Positions 36,877-45,526 of a stretch of 64,000 bases of DNA are shown here, one piece after another; the first letter of the stretch is position 1; every line of letters begins with the position of its first letter. Position numbers and translations under genes: made by a program. The notes beneath the pieces were generated by a model. It saw nothing but the letters and a program-made list of their open reading frames with translations. It searched no databases and had not been told where the DNA came from. The stretch comes from Clostridia bacterium (GTDB taxonomy: Bacteria; Bacillota_A; Clostridia; Oscillospirales; CAG-272). The DNA lies in assembly GCA_017445115.1 (NCBI GenBank), contig JAFSUU010000095.1, positions 1 through 64,000 of the forward strand. Direction: 5' to 3'.

Positions 36877-37401
36877 ATGAAAAGATTTATCAAATTTATA
36901 GCGATAGCTGTAGTTCTCACGCTCGCGCTTGCAGCGCTTGCATCATGCGGCGGCAACGCAGGAAACGACACCGCAAACGATACCGGCAAAGATACCGAAG
37001 CGGACAACGGAAATACCCTGGCGGGCGAAGTAAAGACGTCCGGCAACATCACGGTCTTCGTTCCCGAAGAGTTTGATTTCTCCGGCACGAACCTTTTCAA
37101 CGAAGAGGATGAAAACGCAGCAAGACTCATCAACAAAGAAGACGGAAGCAATTACGTTCTGATCAGCCTTTACGACAAGGCGTCCGCGGAATCCAGCCTT
37201 GATATGACACGCGAGATCAACGAAGGTTCGGAAGATATCACGGTCGTGTACGGTGGAAACACGTGGGCAGGCGTCAGATACGATTCTTTCGGATACGACG
37301 TTTTCCAGGTCTATTGCGAGGCTAACCGCGCTCTCGTCACTTGCTGCGGATATACGATCGACAGCGACGTCGCGGCGGCAGTTCTCGGATCTATCAAATG
37401 A
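36877..37401 (+). CDS. Small secreted lipoprotein of unknown function
   Basis: 174 residues. Signal peptide with lipobox LASC (Cys23), then a Gly/Asn/Asp/Thr-rich linker (about 25-55), then a compact domain of about 110 residues with a repeated strand pattern (ITVFVPEEFDFSG, NYVLISLYDK, ITVVYGGNTWAGVRYDSFGY). The linker has the same style as those of the solute receptors at 48673 and 61630. No family recognised. GGAGG precedes the ATG. Confidence 0.8.
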   Translation: MKRFIKFIAIAVVLTLALAALASCGGNAGNDTANDTGKDTEADNGNTLAGEVKTSGNITVFVPEEFDFSGTNLFNEEDENAARLINKEDGSNYVLISLYDKASAESSLDMTREINEGSEDITVVYGGNTWAGVRYDSFGYDVFQVYCEANRALVTCCGYTIDSDVAAAVLGSIK

Positions 37402-37426
37402 TCGGGTAAAAATTTCTGTTAATTAA

Positions 37427-37459
37427 TGGCGGCAGTTCTTCTTCTGCCGTCATTTTTTT
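37427..37459 (+). terminator. Terminator after the 36877 lipoprotein gene
   Basis: GGCGGCAG / CTGCCGTC hairpin then ATTTTTTTG. Confidence 0.8.
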
Positions 37460-37468
37460 GCGCCGCTC

Positions 37469-37496
37469 TTGATTTTAAGCTGATTCGTGATATAAT
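37469..37496 (+). promoter_or_regulatory. Promoter of the alpha-galactosidase gene
   Basis: TTGATT (37469-37474), 16 bases, TATAAT (37491-37496). Confidence 0.65.
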
Positions 37497-37534
37497 TAAA
37501 TCGAGATATAAAAACCATTTTAGGAGACATCGAT

Positions 37535-39697
37535 ATGCCGATAAGATACAGTAAAAAAGACAAAACCTTTACGCTGACGACCTCACGGACGAAATATATG
37601 TTCCGCGTGCTCGATAACGGATATTTGCTTCACCGCTTCTACGGAAAAAAGAGCGAAAAGGCCGGGGAGTACGACGCAGTAATGGTCTCGTTCTCGCCGT
37701 ATTTCAAGGAGCTCGGTCACGGCTGGTCGCCGGATACTTTTCCGCAGGAGCTCTCGTTTTTCGGCGCGGGAGATTTCAGGACCGCGGCGCTTAAGCTTCG
37801 CGGAGCGGACGGCTCGTGCGTGACGGACTTCAGATACAAGTCGTTCCGCTATATCAAAGGCACGAGAGAAGCGCCGTCCGATCTGCCGTTCGCAAGAGCG
37901 GGTGAAAATACGGAGACGCTCGCCGTCAAGCTTGCGGACGAGGTCACCGGGTGCGTATTGACGCTGTATTACACCGTTTATTACGATGAGGACGTCATAA
38001 CGAGATATATCTCGCTTGAAAACCGCGGAAAGTCTCCCGTAAAGATAGAAAAATGTATGTCGATGACGCTCGACCTTCCGTCGTGCGATTACGATATGAT
38101 CTCGCTTTACGGCGCGCATTACGACGAGAGGCATGTACAGCGCGTAAAGCTTCACCACGGAATGCAGTCGGTGTGCTCGCGCCGCGGCGCTTCGTCGCCT
38201 CAGTACAATCCGTTTTTTGCTATAGCATCGCCGAAGACGACCGAGGAGAGAGGGGAAGTATACGGGATAAATCTCGTCTGGTCGGGCTCGTTCCTCGACG
38301 AGGTAGAGGTCGATCAGAGGTACACAGCCAGAGTCCAGTGCGGACTCGGAGAGGAGAATTTCGGCTACACTCTCGAGCGCGGCGATAAGTTCTTCTCGCC
38401 CGAGGCGGTGATGACCTATTCTTCCGAGGGTTTCGGAAAGATGACGCGAAATCTCCACTCTTTCACGAGAAAGTTTATTCTCCCCGAGGGGTCGGCAGAC
38501 CGCCCGCATCCGGTAGTGCTGAACACGTGGGAGGGAAGCCTTTTCAACATCAACGAGGAAAAGCTTCTGAAGTTCGCCGGGGAATCCGCAAAGATCGGCT
38601 TCGATATGCTCGTCATGGACGACGGCTGGTTCGGCGAGAGAAAGAACGACTGGGCGGCGCTCGGCGACTGGTACCCGAACGCGGTCAAGTTCAGCCGCGG
38701 CTTAAAACCGTTTGCCGAGGACGTGAAGGCGAAAGGAGTCGCCTTCGGTATCTGGATCGAGCCGGAGATGGTCAACCCGGACAGCGACCTTTACAGAGCG
38801 CACCCCGAGTGGGCGCTCTCGGTGCCGGGCAGAGTTCCCTCGGAGACGAGACAACAGCTCGTTCTCGATATGGCAAACCCCGACGTTATAGAGTATCTCA
38901 AAAATATATTCAAAAAGACGTTTGACAAGGTCCCGATAGACTATTTCAAATGGGACGCGAACCGCCATCTTTCGGACGTCTACTCTCACGCGCTTCCGAC
39001 GGAACGCCAGGACGAGGTCCCGTTCCGCTTTATGAAGGGCACGTATTCGCTTCTTAAATGGTTCAGAGAGACTTACCCGAACGCCGTGATAGAGACCTGC
39101 TCCGGCGGCGGCGGAAGGTACGATCTCGGCATGATGGCGTACGGCTTTCAGATCTGGACGAGCGACAACACGAACCCGTATTCGAGAACCGATATCCAGC
39201 GCGCGTCGCTTGTCGCATATCCCGCCGCGACTATGTCCTGTCACGTCTCGAACCCGTGGGGAAATATGCGCTCGCTCGATTTCAGATACAAGGTCGCCGT
39301 AGGCGGTATGCTCGGCTACGAGATGGACATTCTCAAAGTTTCCGAAGAGGAGCGTCGCGAGATGGCGCGTCAGACCGCGGAATACAAGACTTATGAGCAC
39401 GTCGTAAGAGAGGGCGACTATTATTCCGTCGTCTCTCCGGTCACGAATGACCATTCTGCGTACTACTATTCGTACGACGGCGGGCGCGAGATAGTCTTCT
39501 CGCTGATCGAGAAGAAGGACGCGAAGCGCCGTGCGACGAAGCGGCTGAAAATTAAAACGGCGATCAACGGGAAGACCTACGTCGACCGCTTGTCCGGCAA
39601 AAAATACGAAGGCCGTGCTCTTCTCGACGGACTTACACTTGAGATAACGGGAGTTGAAGATACCGCGACGCTGATGTATCTCGTCGCTGAAGACTGA
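37535..39697 (+). CDS. Glycoside hydrolase family 36 alpha-galactosidase
   Basis: 720 residues, the size of group I GH36 enzymes such as AgaA/RafA. Removes alpha-1,6-galactose from raffinose-type sugars or galactomannan pieces. N-terminal beta-sandwich (1-325), then the barrel: the loop MVMDDGWFGER, the nucleophile Asp474 in FKWDANRH and the acid/base Asp544 in WTSDNTNPYS; CSGGGGRYD is also typical. No signal peptide, so cytoplasmic. Single gene on the plus strand, facing the galactan operon on the other strand across a repeat-rich gap. Confidence 0.95.
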   Translation: MPIRYSKKDKTFTLTTSRTKYMFRVLDNGYLLHRFYGKKSEKAGEYDAVMVSFSPYFKELGHGWSPDTFPQELSFFGAGDFRTAALKLRGADGSCVTDFRYKSFRYIKGTREAPSDLPFARAGENTETLAVKLADEVTGCVLTLYYTVYYDEDVITRYISLENRGKSPVKIEKCMSMTLDLPSCDYDMISLYGAHYDERHVQRVKLHHGMQSVCSRRGASSPQYNPFFAIASPKTTEERGEVYGINLVWSGSFLDEVEVDQRYTARVQCGLGEENFGYTLERGDKFFSPEAVMTYSSEGFGKMTRNLHSFTRKFILPEGSADRPHPVVLNTWEGSLFNINEEKLLKFAGESAKIGFDMLVMDDGWFGERKNDWAALGDWYPNAVKFSRGLKPFAEDVKAKGVAFGIWIEPEMVNPDSDLYRAHPEWALSVPGRVPSETRQQLVLDMANPDVIEYLKNIFKKTFDKVPIDYFKWDANRHLSDVYSHALPTERQDEVPFRFMKGTYSLLKWFRETYPNAVIETCSGGGGRYDLGMMAYGFQIWTSDNTNPYSRTDIQRASLVAYPAATMSCHVSNPWGNMRSLDFRYKVAVGGMLGYEMDILKVSEEERREMARQTAEYKTYEHVVREGDYYSVVSPVTNDHSAYYYSYDGGREIVFSLIEKKDAKRRATKRLKIKTAINGKTYVDRLSGKKYEGRALLDGLTLEITGVEDTATLMYLVAED

Positions 39698-39786
39698 AAA
39701 CAAAAAATGATCGCCCGGCGTATGCCCGACCGGCATAAGGATGTTTTTCACCGCAAGTCCATGCGGTGAGTAAGTGCGCACTTAAA

Positions 39787-39822
39787 AAAAGCAGGCTGAA
39801 ATCAATATCAGTCTGCTTTTCA
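39787..39822. terminator. Terminator after the alpha-galactosidase gene
   Basis: AAAAGCAGGCTGA / TCAGTCTGCTTTT hairpin with an A-run before and T-run after, so it can act in both directions. Confidence 0.8.
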
Positions 39823-39835
39823 TATTCAGCCGGTT

Positions 39836-40020
39836 TTATGAAGACGTTCGCTTCGCTCACTAATGAAGACGGGCTAACGCCCTAATGAAGACGTTCGCAC
39901 TCCGGCGCTCACTAATGAAGCGAAGACGCCCGCGTTCCTTAATCAGCTCCGAAGGAGCGTCTTCATTAGCGAAGCGTCTTCATTTCTTCGTTAGCTCGCT
40001 TGCGGGCGTCTTCATTTTCG
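39836..40020. repeat. Clustered direct and inverted repeats built on TAATGAAGACG
   Basis: Four forward units (39838, 39861, 39883, 39913, the last with an insert) and three inverted units CGTCTTCATT (39958, 39975, 40007) over 185 bases, separated by short GC-rich spacers such as TTCGCTTCGCTC. The forward and inverted halves can fold into one large cruciform. No coding capacity. Spacing is irregular and units are short, so this is not CRISPR. It fills the gap between convergent genes. Confidence 0.75.
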
Positions 40021-40082
40021 GCGCGGCAAAGAAATTCCAAAATACTTCCTTTTCACGCCGCGCCGAATGCCGGGCGATATTT

Positions 40083-41198
40083 TTATAGTTTTTCTATCGA
40101 ATACAGAGCGGGGAGAGCGTGTCCTTCGTAATCGAAGAGCGCCTGGTTTGCCCACTCGTTTCCGCCGGGTCCTTTCTCGCCGGTGTATTCAAGTCCGGCG
40201 GGGAGCGACCAGTGTGAGCCGGGGATCGGCACCCACGCGGGCTCCCAGTAGACGAATCCGCGCCCGCGTCCTCCCGGAACGTTTTTTATCGTATCCGCGA
40301 GGTCTGCGAGAAATTTCGTCTGCCCCTCCGGCGTCATCGGGTACTCGACACCGGACGCAAGCTTTTCCGTCGCGGCAAAGCCTTTTCTCTCGGCGGGATT
40401 CAGCTGCTCGAGCGCGGCGTAGTCGTCGAGCGAAAAACCCATTGACGTCTCGACGACGACGAGGTCTTTTCCGTATCTTTCGGCGACGTCGTACATATTG
40501 TGACGCAGGTCAGCCATAGTTCCGTGCCAGAACGGGTAATAGCTGAGCCCTATCACGTCGAAATCTTCGCCGCCGCGCGCGAAATAGTTGTCGAACCAGT
40601 AGCGGTAGAGCTCGTTTTTCCCTCCGTTGTCGAGGTGGAGCATTATATCGGCGTCGGATGCTTTTTCCCTCACCGCGCGTATACCGGAGTTCAGCAGCGT
40701 CACGAGACCGTCAAAATTCTCAGGCGACTTGCCGAGCGGCCAGAGCATCCCGTTCGTTATCTCGTTTCCGATCGCGACGACGTCGGGTGTAAGTCCTTCT
40801 GCGTTCAGCGTCTCGAGGGTTTCTTCCGTGAAACGGTAAAGCGCGTCGGAGAGCGACGGAAGGTCAAGCCCGCGCCACGCCTTCGGCATTATCTGCTTTC
40901 CGGGGTCCGCCCAGAAGTCGGAGTAGTGAAAGTCGAGCATCCACTTCATCCCGAGCGATCTTGCACGCCGCGCGAGTTCGATCGTTCTCGGCAGATCGTT
41001 GCACCCCGCGCCGTAAGGCGAGCCGTCTTCGGCATAAGGATCGTTCCAGAGGCGAAGACGGACGAGGTTTGCGCCGTGCCGATGAAGTATCGTCATCGCG
41101 TCGAGCTCTTCCGCACCGTCGTAAAACTTCGCTCCGCAGAGCTCCACTTCCGCGAGGGAGGAGAGGTCGGCGCCTTTGATAAATCCTTTATTTTTCAT
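40083..41198 (-). CDS. Intracellular GH53 endo-beta-1,4-galactanase
   Basis: 371 residues, a bare GH53 catalytic domain. Cuts beta-1,4-galactan or its oligosaccharides. Family marks: FIKGADLSSLAEVE, LVRLRLWNDPY, the acid/base Glu in VVAIGNEITNGML and the nucleophile Glu in VVVETSMGFSLDD, plus YYPFWHGT. No signal peptide, so it should act on oligosaccharides brought in by the ABC transporter upstream. Its start overlaps the preceding zinc-ribbon gene by 11 bases. A second, secreted GH53 is at 48852-50831. Confidence 0.93.
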   Translation of the reverse strand: MKNKGFIKGADLSSLAEVELCGAKFYDGAEELDAMTILHRHGANLVRLRLWNDPYAEDGSPYGAGCNDLPRTIELARRARSLGMKWMLDFHYSDFWADPGKQIMPKAWRGLDLPSLSDALYRFTEETLETLNAEGLTPDVVAIGNEITNGMLWPLGKSPENFDGLVTLLNSGIRAVREKASDADIMLHLDNGGKNELYRYWFDNYFARGGEDFDVIGLSYYPFWHGTMADLRHNMYDVAERYGKDLVVVETSMGFSLDDYAALEQLNPAERKGFAATEKLASGVEYPMTPEGQTKFLADLADTIKNVPGGRGRGFVYWEPAWVPIPGSHWSLPAGLEYTGEKGPGGNEWANQALFDYEGHALPALYSIEKL

Positions 41199-41409
41199 CT
41201 TCTTCGAAGTTGAAGCGGCGGTACATCGCCCCGTAGCGGAATCTGGCGAGTTCGTTCTTTTCGAGAACGTCTTTTTCGTTCCCGCGGTACTGACAGCGCA
41301 GGCAGTAGTACTCGTCCTTTTCGCGGTCGTAGAACATGTCCATATCTATATCCCTCATGAAGCAGGAGGGACAGCGGTAATTCAGTTTGCCCTTTCCAGC
41401 CTGAGCCAT
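41188..41409 (-). CDS. Tiny zinc-ribbon protein
   Basis: 73 residues with two knuckles: CPSC (13-16) and CLRC (36-39), 19 residues apart, the spacing of a zinc ribbon, then an acidic/basic tail FRYGAMYRRFNFEEDE. Nothing else recognised. It overlaps the gene before it by 28 bases and the galactanase after it by 11, so its translation is tied to both. GAGG lies before the ATG at 41409. Could be a regulator, or a small partner of one of its neighbours. Confidence 0.75.
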   Translation of the reverse strand: MAQAGKGKLNYRCPSCFMRDIDMDMFYDREKDEYYCLRCQYRGNEKDVLEKNELARFRYGAMYRRFNFEEDEK

Positions 41410-43223
41410 GTGACCTCACTCTCCTTTTCCTTTAATTCTACGTCGTACCCGAGTGTGAACATCGGGCTGAAAGCGTACCCTTCGCCGACGTACCCGCGCT
41501 TGTTATTGCCATCGCAGAGAAGCGAAACCTTCGTTTTGATCGGCGGTATCACGCAGTACGTCTCGTCGGCGCCGTCGAGCGTCTCGGTGCGGCACTTATA
41601 TTCATAAGCGAGCGTTTTCTCACCGCCCTTCGACTTCACGCCGAGAGTCAGAGATGACATATCCTCGGTGTACTCCGTCGTGCCATAGCATCCGACCATA
41701 TACTCGCGTATTGTGACAGACGATGACGGATCGCTTGACGAGACGATGCGTCTTTCGGTCTTTATCTCGGAGGAACCCTCGACAAATGTGATGACCGTTT
41801 GAAGTTTTATCGTAAGCCCGTCGGAGAATTCAATGTCGACCGGGTCGAGAGTCAGCGCTCTGTTTCCGTTTTCCTCGGAGAAGTGAGCCTTTGTTCTGCA
41901 GAGGCAAAGGTCTACTTCCTCGCCCGCGTGGCAGATCTTCGCGCTTCTAACCGTGCCCTCGCCCGCGTAGTGGGTGAAATAGCCGGCGCGATATTTCTCC
42001 TGAATGAGGAACGGATAGCTAGCGTCCTGGATGTGAGGCGTTCCGATGCCGATCGGCCACTCGAGCTTCGCGGCGTAGGGGCGAAGGTCGACTATCGCGC
42101 CGCCCTGGTCCATGTTGACGCAGGCGCGCATGTACGGGTCACAGTACCAGAAGAGCTGCTTGTCGCTGCCGTAAAGGATATCGTTCCAGAGCGCGCATTC
42201 CGGCGTTGTGTACGATTTCTTTTTGCGGTAGTAGTCTGCGAATTCCGCCATCGTCATATCGATCAGCTTTCCTTCGCGCTTCAGCTTTCCGTAGTAGGCA
42301 CATCCGTCGTTGTACGATTTGAGGAGCAGCTCGTACGGCTGTTCCCATCTGCCCATCTTGTTCATCCAGCCAGGCCCGACGAACATCATGTTGTAGGCGT
42401 AGCCGTCGTTGTATTTCGCGAGCGAGCGGTACTGGTCGATGAGGTTATAAAGGTAGGGGTATTCCCACGTCTTCGTGTCGTATATCATTCCGCGCAGAAC
42501 GTTCTGCGGGTGTGTTCCGAAGTTGGAGCCGTTGCCGTCGTAGCAGGCGAGAAGGTCGCGGCTGAGGTGCGGTATCGCAACTATGCCCGAGTCCTCTTCC
42601 TCGTTCGCGGCGGGGGCGTGAGTGTTGACCTTGGAAGGTATCCACGGCGCCCAGGGGCCGCCGTCCATGAACGTGTACCACGAGTTGTTGCAGGTGTGGT
42701 ACGCTTTCGGACCTTCCTCCCAGCACGTTGCAACCGCGCACTTTACGGACGGATATTTTTCTTTTATGTAGTTGATGAGATCGGCGTCCATATAGTAGGA
42801 GCCCGTCGACTCGGGATAAAAACCGAATTTTTCGTAAAACTTCCCGAAGACGTCGTTCACTATCGCGATCTTGTCCTCCATCGAGAACATCCAGATGCAA
42901 AAGTCCTTCGTCTTATATTTCTCGCGGAACTGTTCGCAGGGAAGTCCGAGAAGAGAGAGCGCGATCTCGTCGCCGTATTTCTCGTGGTGAGCCTTTGCGG
43001 TCTCGACCGCCTCGTCGTTGAAAAGGCTCGCGTACGTCATCTGTATCGTCGTTTTGAGCCCGTTTTTATGGGCGCATTCCTGCTGAGTCAGAAAGATGTC
43101 GAGACTTTCTTTCAGCAGCGCTTTTCTGCCGAGGTCCTCGGCTTTTCCGTGACCGGTGACCTTTTCGGCGTATTCCGGCACCATTTCCGGCCGGTGGATT
43201 ATGTTTACTATTAATTCATTCAT
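41382..43223 (-). CDS. Unassigned 613-residue protein of the galactan locus
   Basis: I do not recognise the family. No signal peptide or membrane segment, so cytoplasmic. The first 330 residues look like an alpha/beta barrel: strand-helix units with conserved-looking acids and histidines (NIIHRPEMVP, TTIQMTYASLF, GFYPESTGSYYMDADLINYI, VAIPHLSRDLLACYDGNGSN, MMFVGPGW), reminiscent of polysaccharide-deacetylase or GH57/GH38-type barrels. Residues 380-613 are beta-rich (TVRSAKICHAGEEVDLCL, FSDGLTIKLQTVITFVEG, SSVTIREYMVG), as in the C-terminal sandwich domains of glycosidases. Position between an oligosaccharide importer and an intracellular galactanase makes a glycoside hydrolase or lyase likely. 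No beta-galactosidase is in the locus, a role it might fill. Confidence 0.7.
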   Translation of the reverse strand: MNELIVNIIHRPEMVPEYAEKVTGHGKAEDLGRKALLKESLDIFLTQQECAHKNGLKTTIQMTYASLFNDEAVETAKAHHEKYGDEIALSLLGLPCEQFREKYKTKDFCIWMFSMEDKIAIVNDVFGKFYEKFGFYPESTGSYYMDADLINYIKEKYPSVKCAVATCWEEGPKAYHTCNNSWYTFMDGGPWAPWIPSKVNTHAPAANEEEDSGIVAIPHLSRDLLACYDGNGSNFGTHPQNVLRGMIYDTKTWEYPYLYNLIDQYRSLAKYNDGYAYNMMFVGPGWMNKMGRWEQPYELLLKSYNDGCAYYGKLKREGKLIDMTMAEFADYYRKKKSYTTPECALWNDILYGSDKQLFWYCDPYMRACVNMDQGGAIVDLRPYAAKLEWPIGIGTPHIQDASYPFLIQEKYRAGYFTHYAGEGTVRSAKICHAGEEVDLCLCRTKAHFSEENGNRALTLDPVDIEFSDGLTIKLQTVITFVEGSSEIKTERRIVSSSDPSSSVTIREYMVGCYGTTEYTEDMSSLTLGVKSKGGEKTLAYEYKCRTETLDGADETYCVIPPIKTKVSLLCDGNNKRGYVGEGYAFSPMFTLGYDVELKEKESEVTWLRLERAN

Positions 43224-43278
43224 ATCGCAATTCCCGTGATATTAAAAATAAAAGTCAGAGCAAGAGAAACGCAGGTAG

Positions 43279-43376
43279 ATTCGGCGATCTCGTTCTCGTA
43301 GGCGTAGTGACCTACGTCAGAGAGCGAGATCGCTGAAAGGCAATGATGGCGGGCGAATACGCCCGCCACGTTTTTA
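43279..43376. repeat. Two inverted repeats between the ABC ATPase and the 613-residue protein gene
   Basis: GCGATCTCG...CGAGATCGC (about 43285-43333, imperfect, with CGTAGG/CCTACG inside) and TGGCGGGCG AATA CGCCCGCCA followed by CGTTTTT (about 43347-43375). They split the galactan operon into an upstream transporter part and a downstream enzyme part and could lower read-through. The rest of 43376-43489 contains no gene; a GGCGGCGGC/GCCGCCGCC hairpin lies at about 43454-43474. Confidence 0.6.
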
Positions 43377-43489
43377 TCTGTTGTTTTTCTTTTTTGGATG
43401 CTTTTATTGGTACGGCTATCATTGCCGGTATACCAAGTTTATCTTTGCTCTGGGCGGCGGCTGGGCGCCGCCGCCGTAAGCTTATGAGA

Positions 43490-44623
43490 TCATTTTGCCG
43501 GAGGGTAAAGAATATTGAGCTCCGTATTGGGATCGAAGAAGTGCATTACCTTTCCGGAGAAGGTGATGTAGAGCTTGTGTCCCTGAACGAGCGATTCTCT
43601 CTCTTCTTCCTCAAGGTCCACCGTGGGAACGCGGACGATAATTCTCGTTCCGTCTTCCGTGTAGACGTGGAGGTGAAGCTCGGAGCCCATCATTTCGTTG
43701 ACCTCGAGCACGCAGGGGATAGCTCCCTCGCCCTCGTGAGCAAGCGTGATGTGCTCGGGACGAACGCCGAGGAGGATGTCTCTTCTGCCTTCGCCTTTAG
43801 CTGCGAGTTCTTCGCCCTTCTTGCCGTCGACCTTGATCCTCGCGCCGAAGGGACGGACGTAATAATCGCCGTCTTCTTTAACGAGTTCGGTCTTCATTAT
43901 GTTCATCTTCGGCGCACCGATGAATTCCGCGACGAAGAGGTTATCCGGCTTCTCAAACACTTCGGTAGGAGTGCCGACCTGCTGGATGAAACCGTCTTTC
44001 ATAATGACGATGCGGTCGCCGAGCGTCATAGCCTCCGTCTGGTCGTGCGTGACGTAAACGAACGTCGTGTCGAGCTTCTGACGGAGAAGGATGATCTCGG
44101 CTCTCATCTGGTTACGCAGCTTTGCGTCGAGGTTGGAGAGCGGTTCGTCCATAAGGAAGACCTTTGAATCTCTGACCATTGCGCGCCCTATCGCGACACG
44201 CTGACGCTGACCGCCGGAGAGAGCTCTCGGCTTGCGGAGCAGATATTCGGTGATGCCGAGGATCTCGGCAGCCTTCGTAACTTTGTCGTATATAACGTCT
44301 TCCGGAAGCTTCTGCAGACGGAGCGAGAACGCGATGTTGTCGTAAACCGTCATGTGCGGATAAAGCGCGTAGTTCTGGAAGACCATCGCGATGCCGCGGT
44401 CCTTCGGCTGAAGATCGTTCACGACGACGCCGTCTATTTCAAGCGTGCCCTCGGAAATGTCTTCAAGTCCCGCGATCATACGCAGTGTCGTCGATTTGCC
44501 GCAGCCGGAGGGGCCGACGAACACGACGAATTCTTTGTCTTTTATATCGAGGTCAAAGTCGTGAACGGCAACGACGTCTTTGCCGTAAATTTTTTTGATC
44601 CCGGTAAGTTTAACGTTTGCCAT
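43490..44623 (-). CDS. msmX: Multiple-sugar ABC transporter ATPase, MsmX/UgpC type
   Basis: 377 residues. ABC domain (1-235): Walker A GPSGCGKSTTLRM, signature LSGGQRQRVAIGRAM, Walker B KVFLMDEPLSNLDAKLR, H-loop VTHDQTEAM. The C-terminal third is the OB-like regulatory domain of MalK-type ATPases (DILLGVRPEHI). Powers the two permeases encoded just before it, and in Bacillota such ATPases often serve several sugar importers. AAGGAG precedes the ATG; 24 bases after the permease gene. Confidence 0.95.
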   Translation of the reverse strand: MANVKLTGIKKIYGKDVVAVHDFDLDIKDKEFVVFVGPSGCGKSTTLRMIAGLEDISEGTLEIDGVVVNDLQPKDRGIAMVFQNYALYPHMTVYDNIAFSLRLQKLPEDVIYDKVTKAAEILGITEYLLRKPRALSGGQRQRVAIGRAMVRDSKVFLMDEPLSNLDAKLRNQMRAEIILLRQKLDTTFVYVTHDQTEAMTLGDRIVIMKDGFIQQVGTPTEVFEKPDNLFVAEFIGAPKMNIMKTELVKEDGDYYVRPFGARIKVDGKKGEELAAKGEGRRDILLGVRPEHITLAHEGEGAIPCVLEVNEMMGSELHLHVYTEDGTRIIVRVPTVDLEEEERESLVQGHKLYITFSGKVMHFFDPNTELNILYPPAK

Positions 44624-44647
44624 ATATTTCTCCTTATCAGGTGCGGC

Positions 44648-45526
44648 TCAGCCTTTGACGGCGCCGCCCGTAACTCCTTCCACGTAGTATTTCTGCAGGA
44701 ACAGGAACAAGATCGTGATCGGTATCGCGACTAAAACGCCGCCGGCGCAGAACATCGTGTAGCAGTTCGATATCTGGTCTTTGTTCAGCCAGTTGAACAT
44801 ACCGACCGCTACGTTCATTCCCGCCGAAGCGCCGAATGAAATGTATCTTGCAAATACGAAGTCGCCCCAGGGGCCCATGAACGCCGTCAGTATCGTGTAG
44901 ATGACGATCGGTTTTGACAGAGGTAAAATGATCTTCTTCAAAACCTGGAAACGGCTTGCGCCGTCGACGCGCGCCGCCTCGTCAAGCGATTTCGGCAGAG
45001 TGTCGAAGAAGCCCTTCGATACGTAGTAACCCATACCGGACGACGCGATGGACACGAGAATAAGTCCGGGCACCGCGTTCGCCTGTGTCATTCCAAGGTC
45101 TTTCAGGACCCGGTACAGAATGATCATCGTGAGCATTCCGGGGAACATTCCGAGAACGAGCATGAATTTCATTATGGGCTTACGCATCTTGAAGCGGAAA
45201 CGCGAGAGCGCGTAGCTCATGCAGAGTACGATGATCGTTTGGAACACCGCCGCGAAGAGAGCGATGATAAACGTGTTGAGGTACCAGCGGAAGAAGTCCG
45301 TGTTTGCGAGATTTATATAGTTGTCAAATCCCCACGTCTGCGGAATGACGTATCCGACAGGACCTGTGTTCTCAACTCTGAAGGACTGAAGAAGGATGAA
45401 TACGAACGGGATGAGCCAGATGACACTGATTATCACAAGAAGAATGTGTATCGCAGTGTTGCTAATGCGCCTTGAGGCCTTCAGACCCATGTGACGCTTT
45501 TCAGCTGTTATTTCTTTTTTCATCAC
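44648..45526 (-). CDS. Sugar ABC transporter permease, MalG/GanQ type
   Basis: 292 residues, six membrane helices, with the EAA loop (ATPase contact) SLDEAARVDGASRFQVLKKIILPLSKP. Forms the channel with the MalF-type partner; its ATG overlaps the stop of that gene by 4 bases. Likely galacto-oligosaccharide import by context. Confidence 0.93.
   Translation of the reverse strand: MMKKEITAEKRHMGLKASRRISNTAIHILLVIISVIWLIPFVFILLQSFRVENTGPVGYVIPQTWGFDNYINLANTDFFRWYLNTFIIALFAAVFQTIIVLCMSYALSRFRFKMRKPIMKFMLVLGMFPGMLTMIILYRVLKDLGMTQANAVPGLILVSIASSGMGYYVSKGFFDTLPKSLDEAARVDGASRFQVLKKIILPLSKPIVIYTILTAFMGPWGDFVFARYISFGASAGMNVAVGMFNWLNKDQISNCYTMFCAGGVLVAIPITILFLFLQKYYVEGVTGGAVKG

Noticed and set aside
39836..40020. 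CRISPR-like repeats
   Set aside because: Units are about 11 bases, in both orientations and unevenly spaced; no cas genes are near.
41799..43214. 471-codon plus-strand frame opposite the unassigned 613-residue protein
   Set aside because: Considered because the minus-strand protein is itself unknown, but the minus frame has normal residue mix, a start context and operon position; the plus frame is Val/Arg-rich like other shadows.
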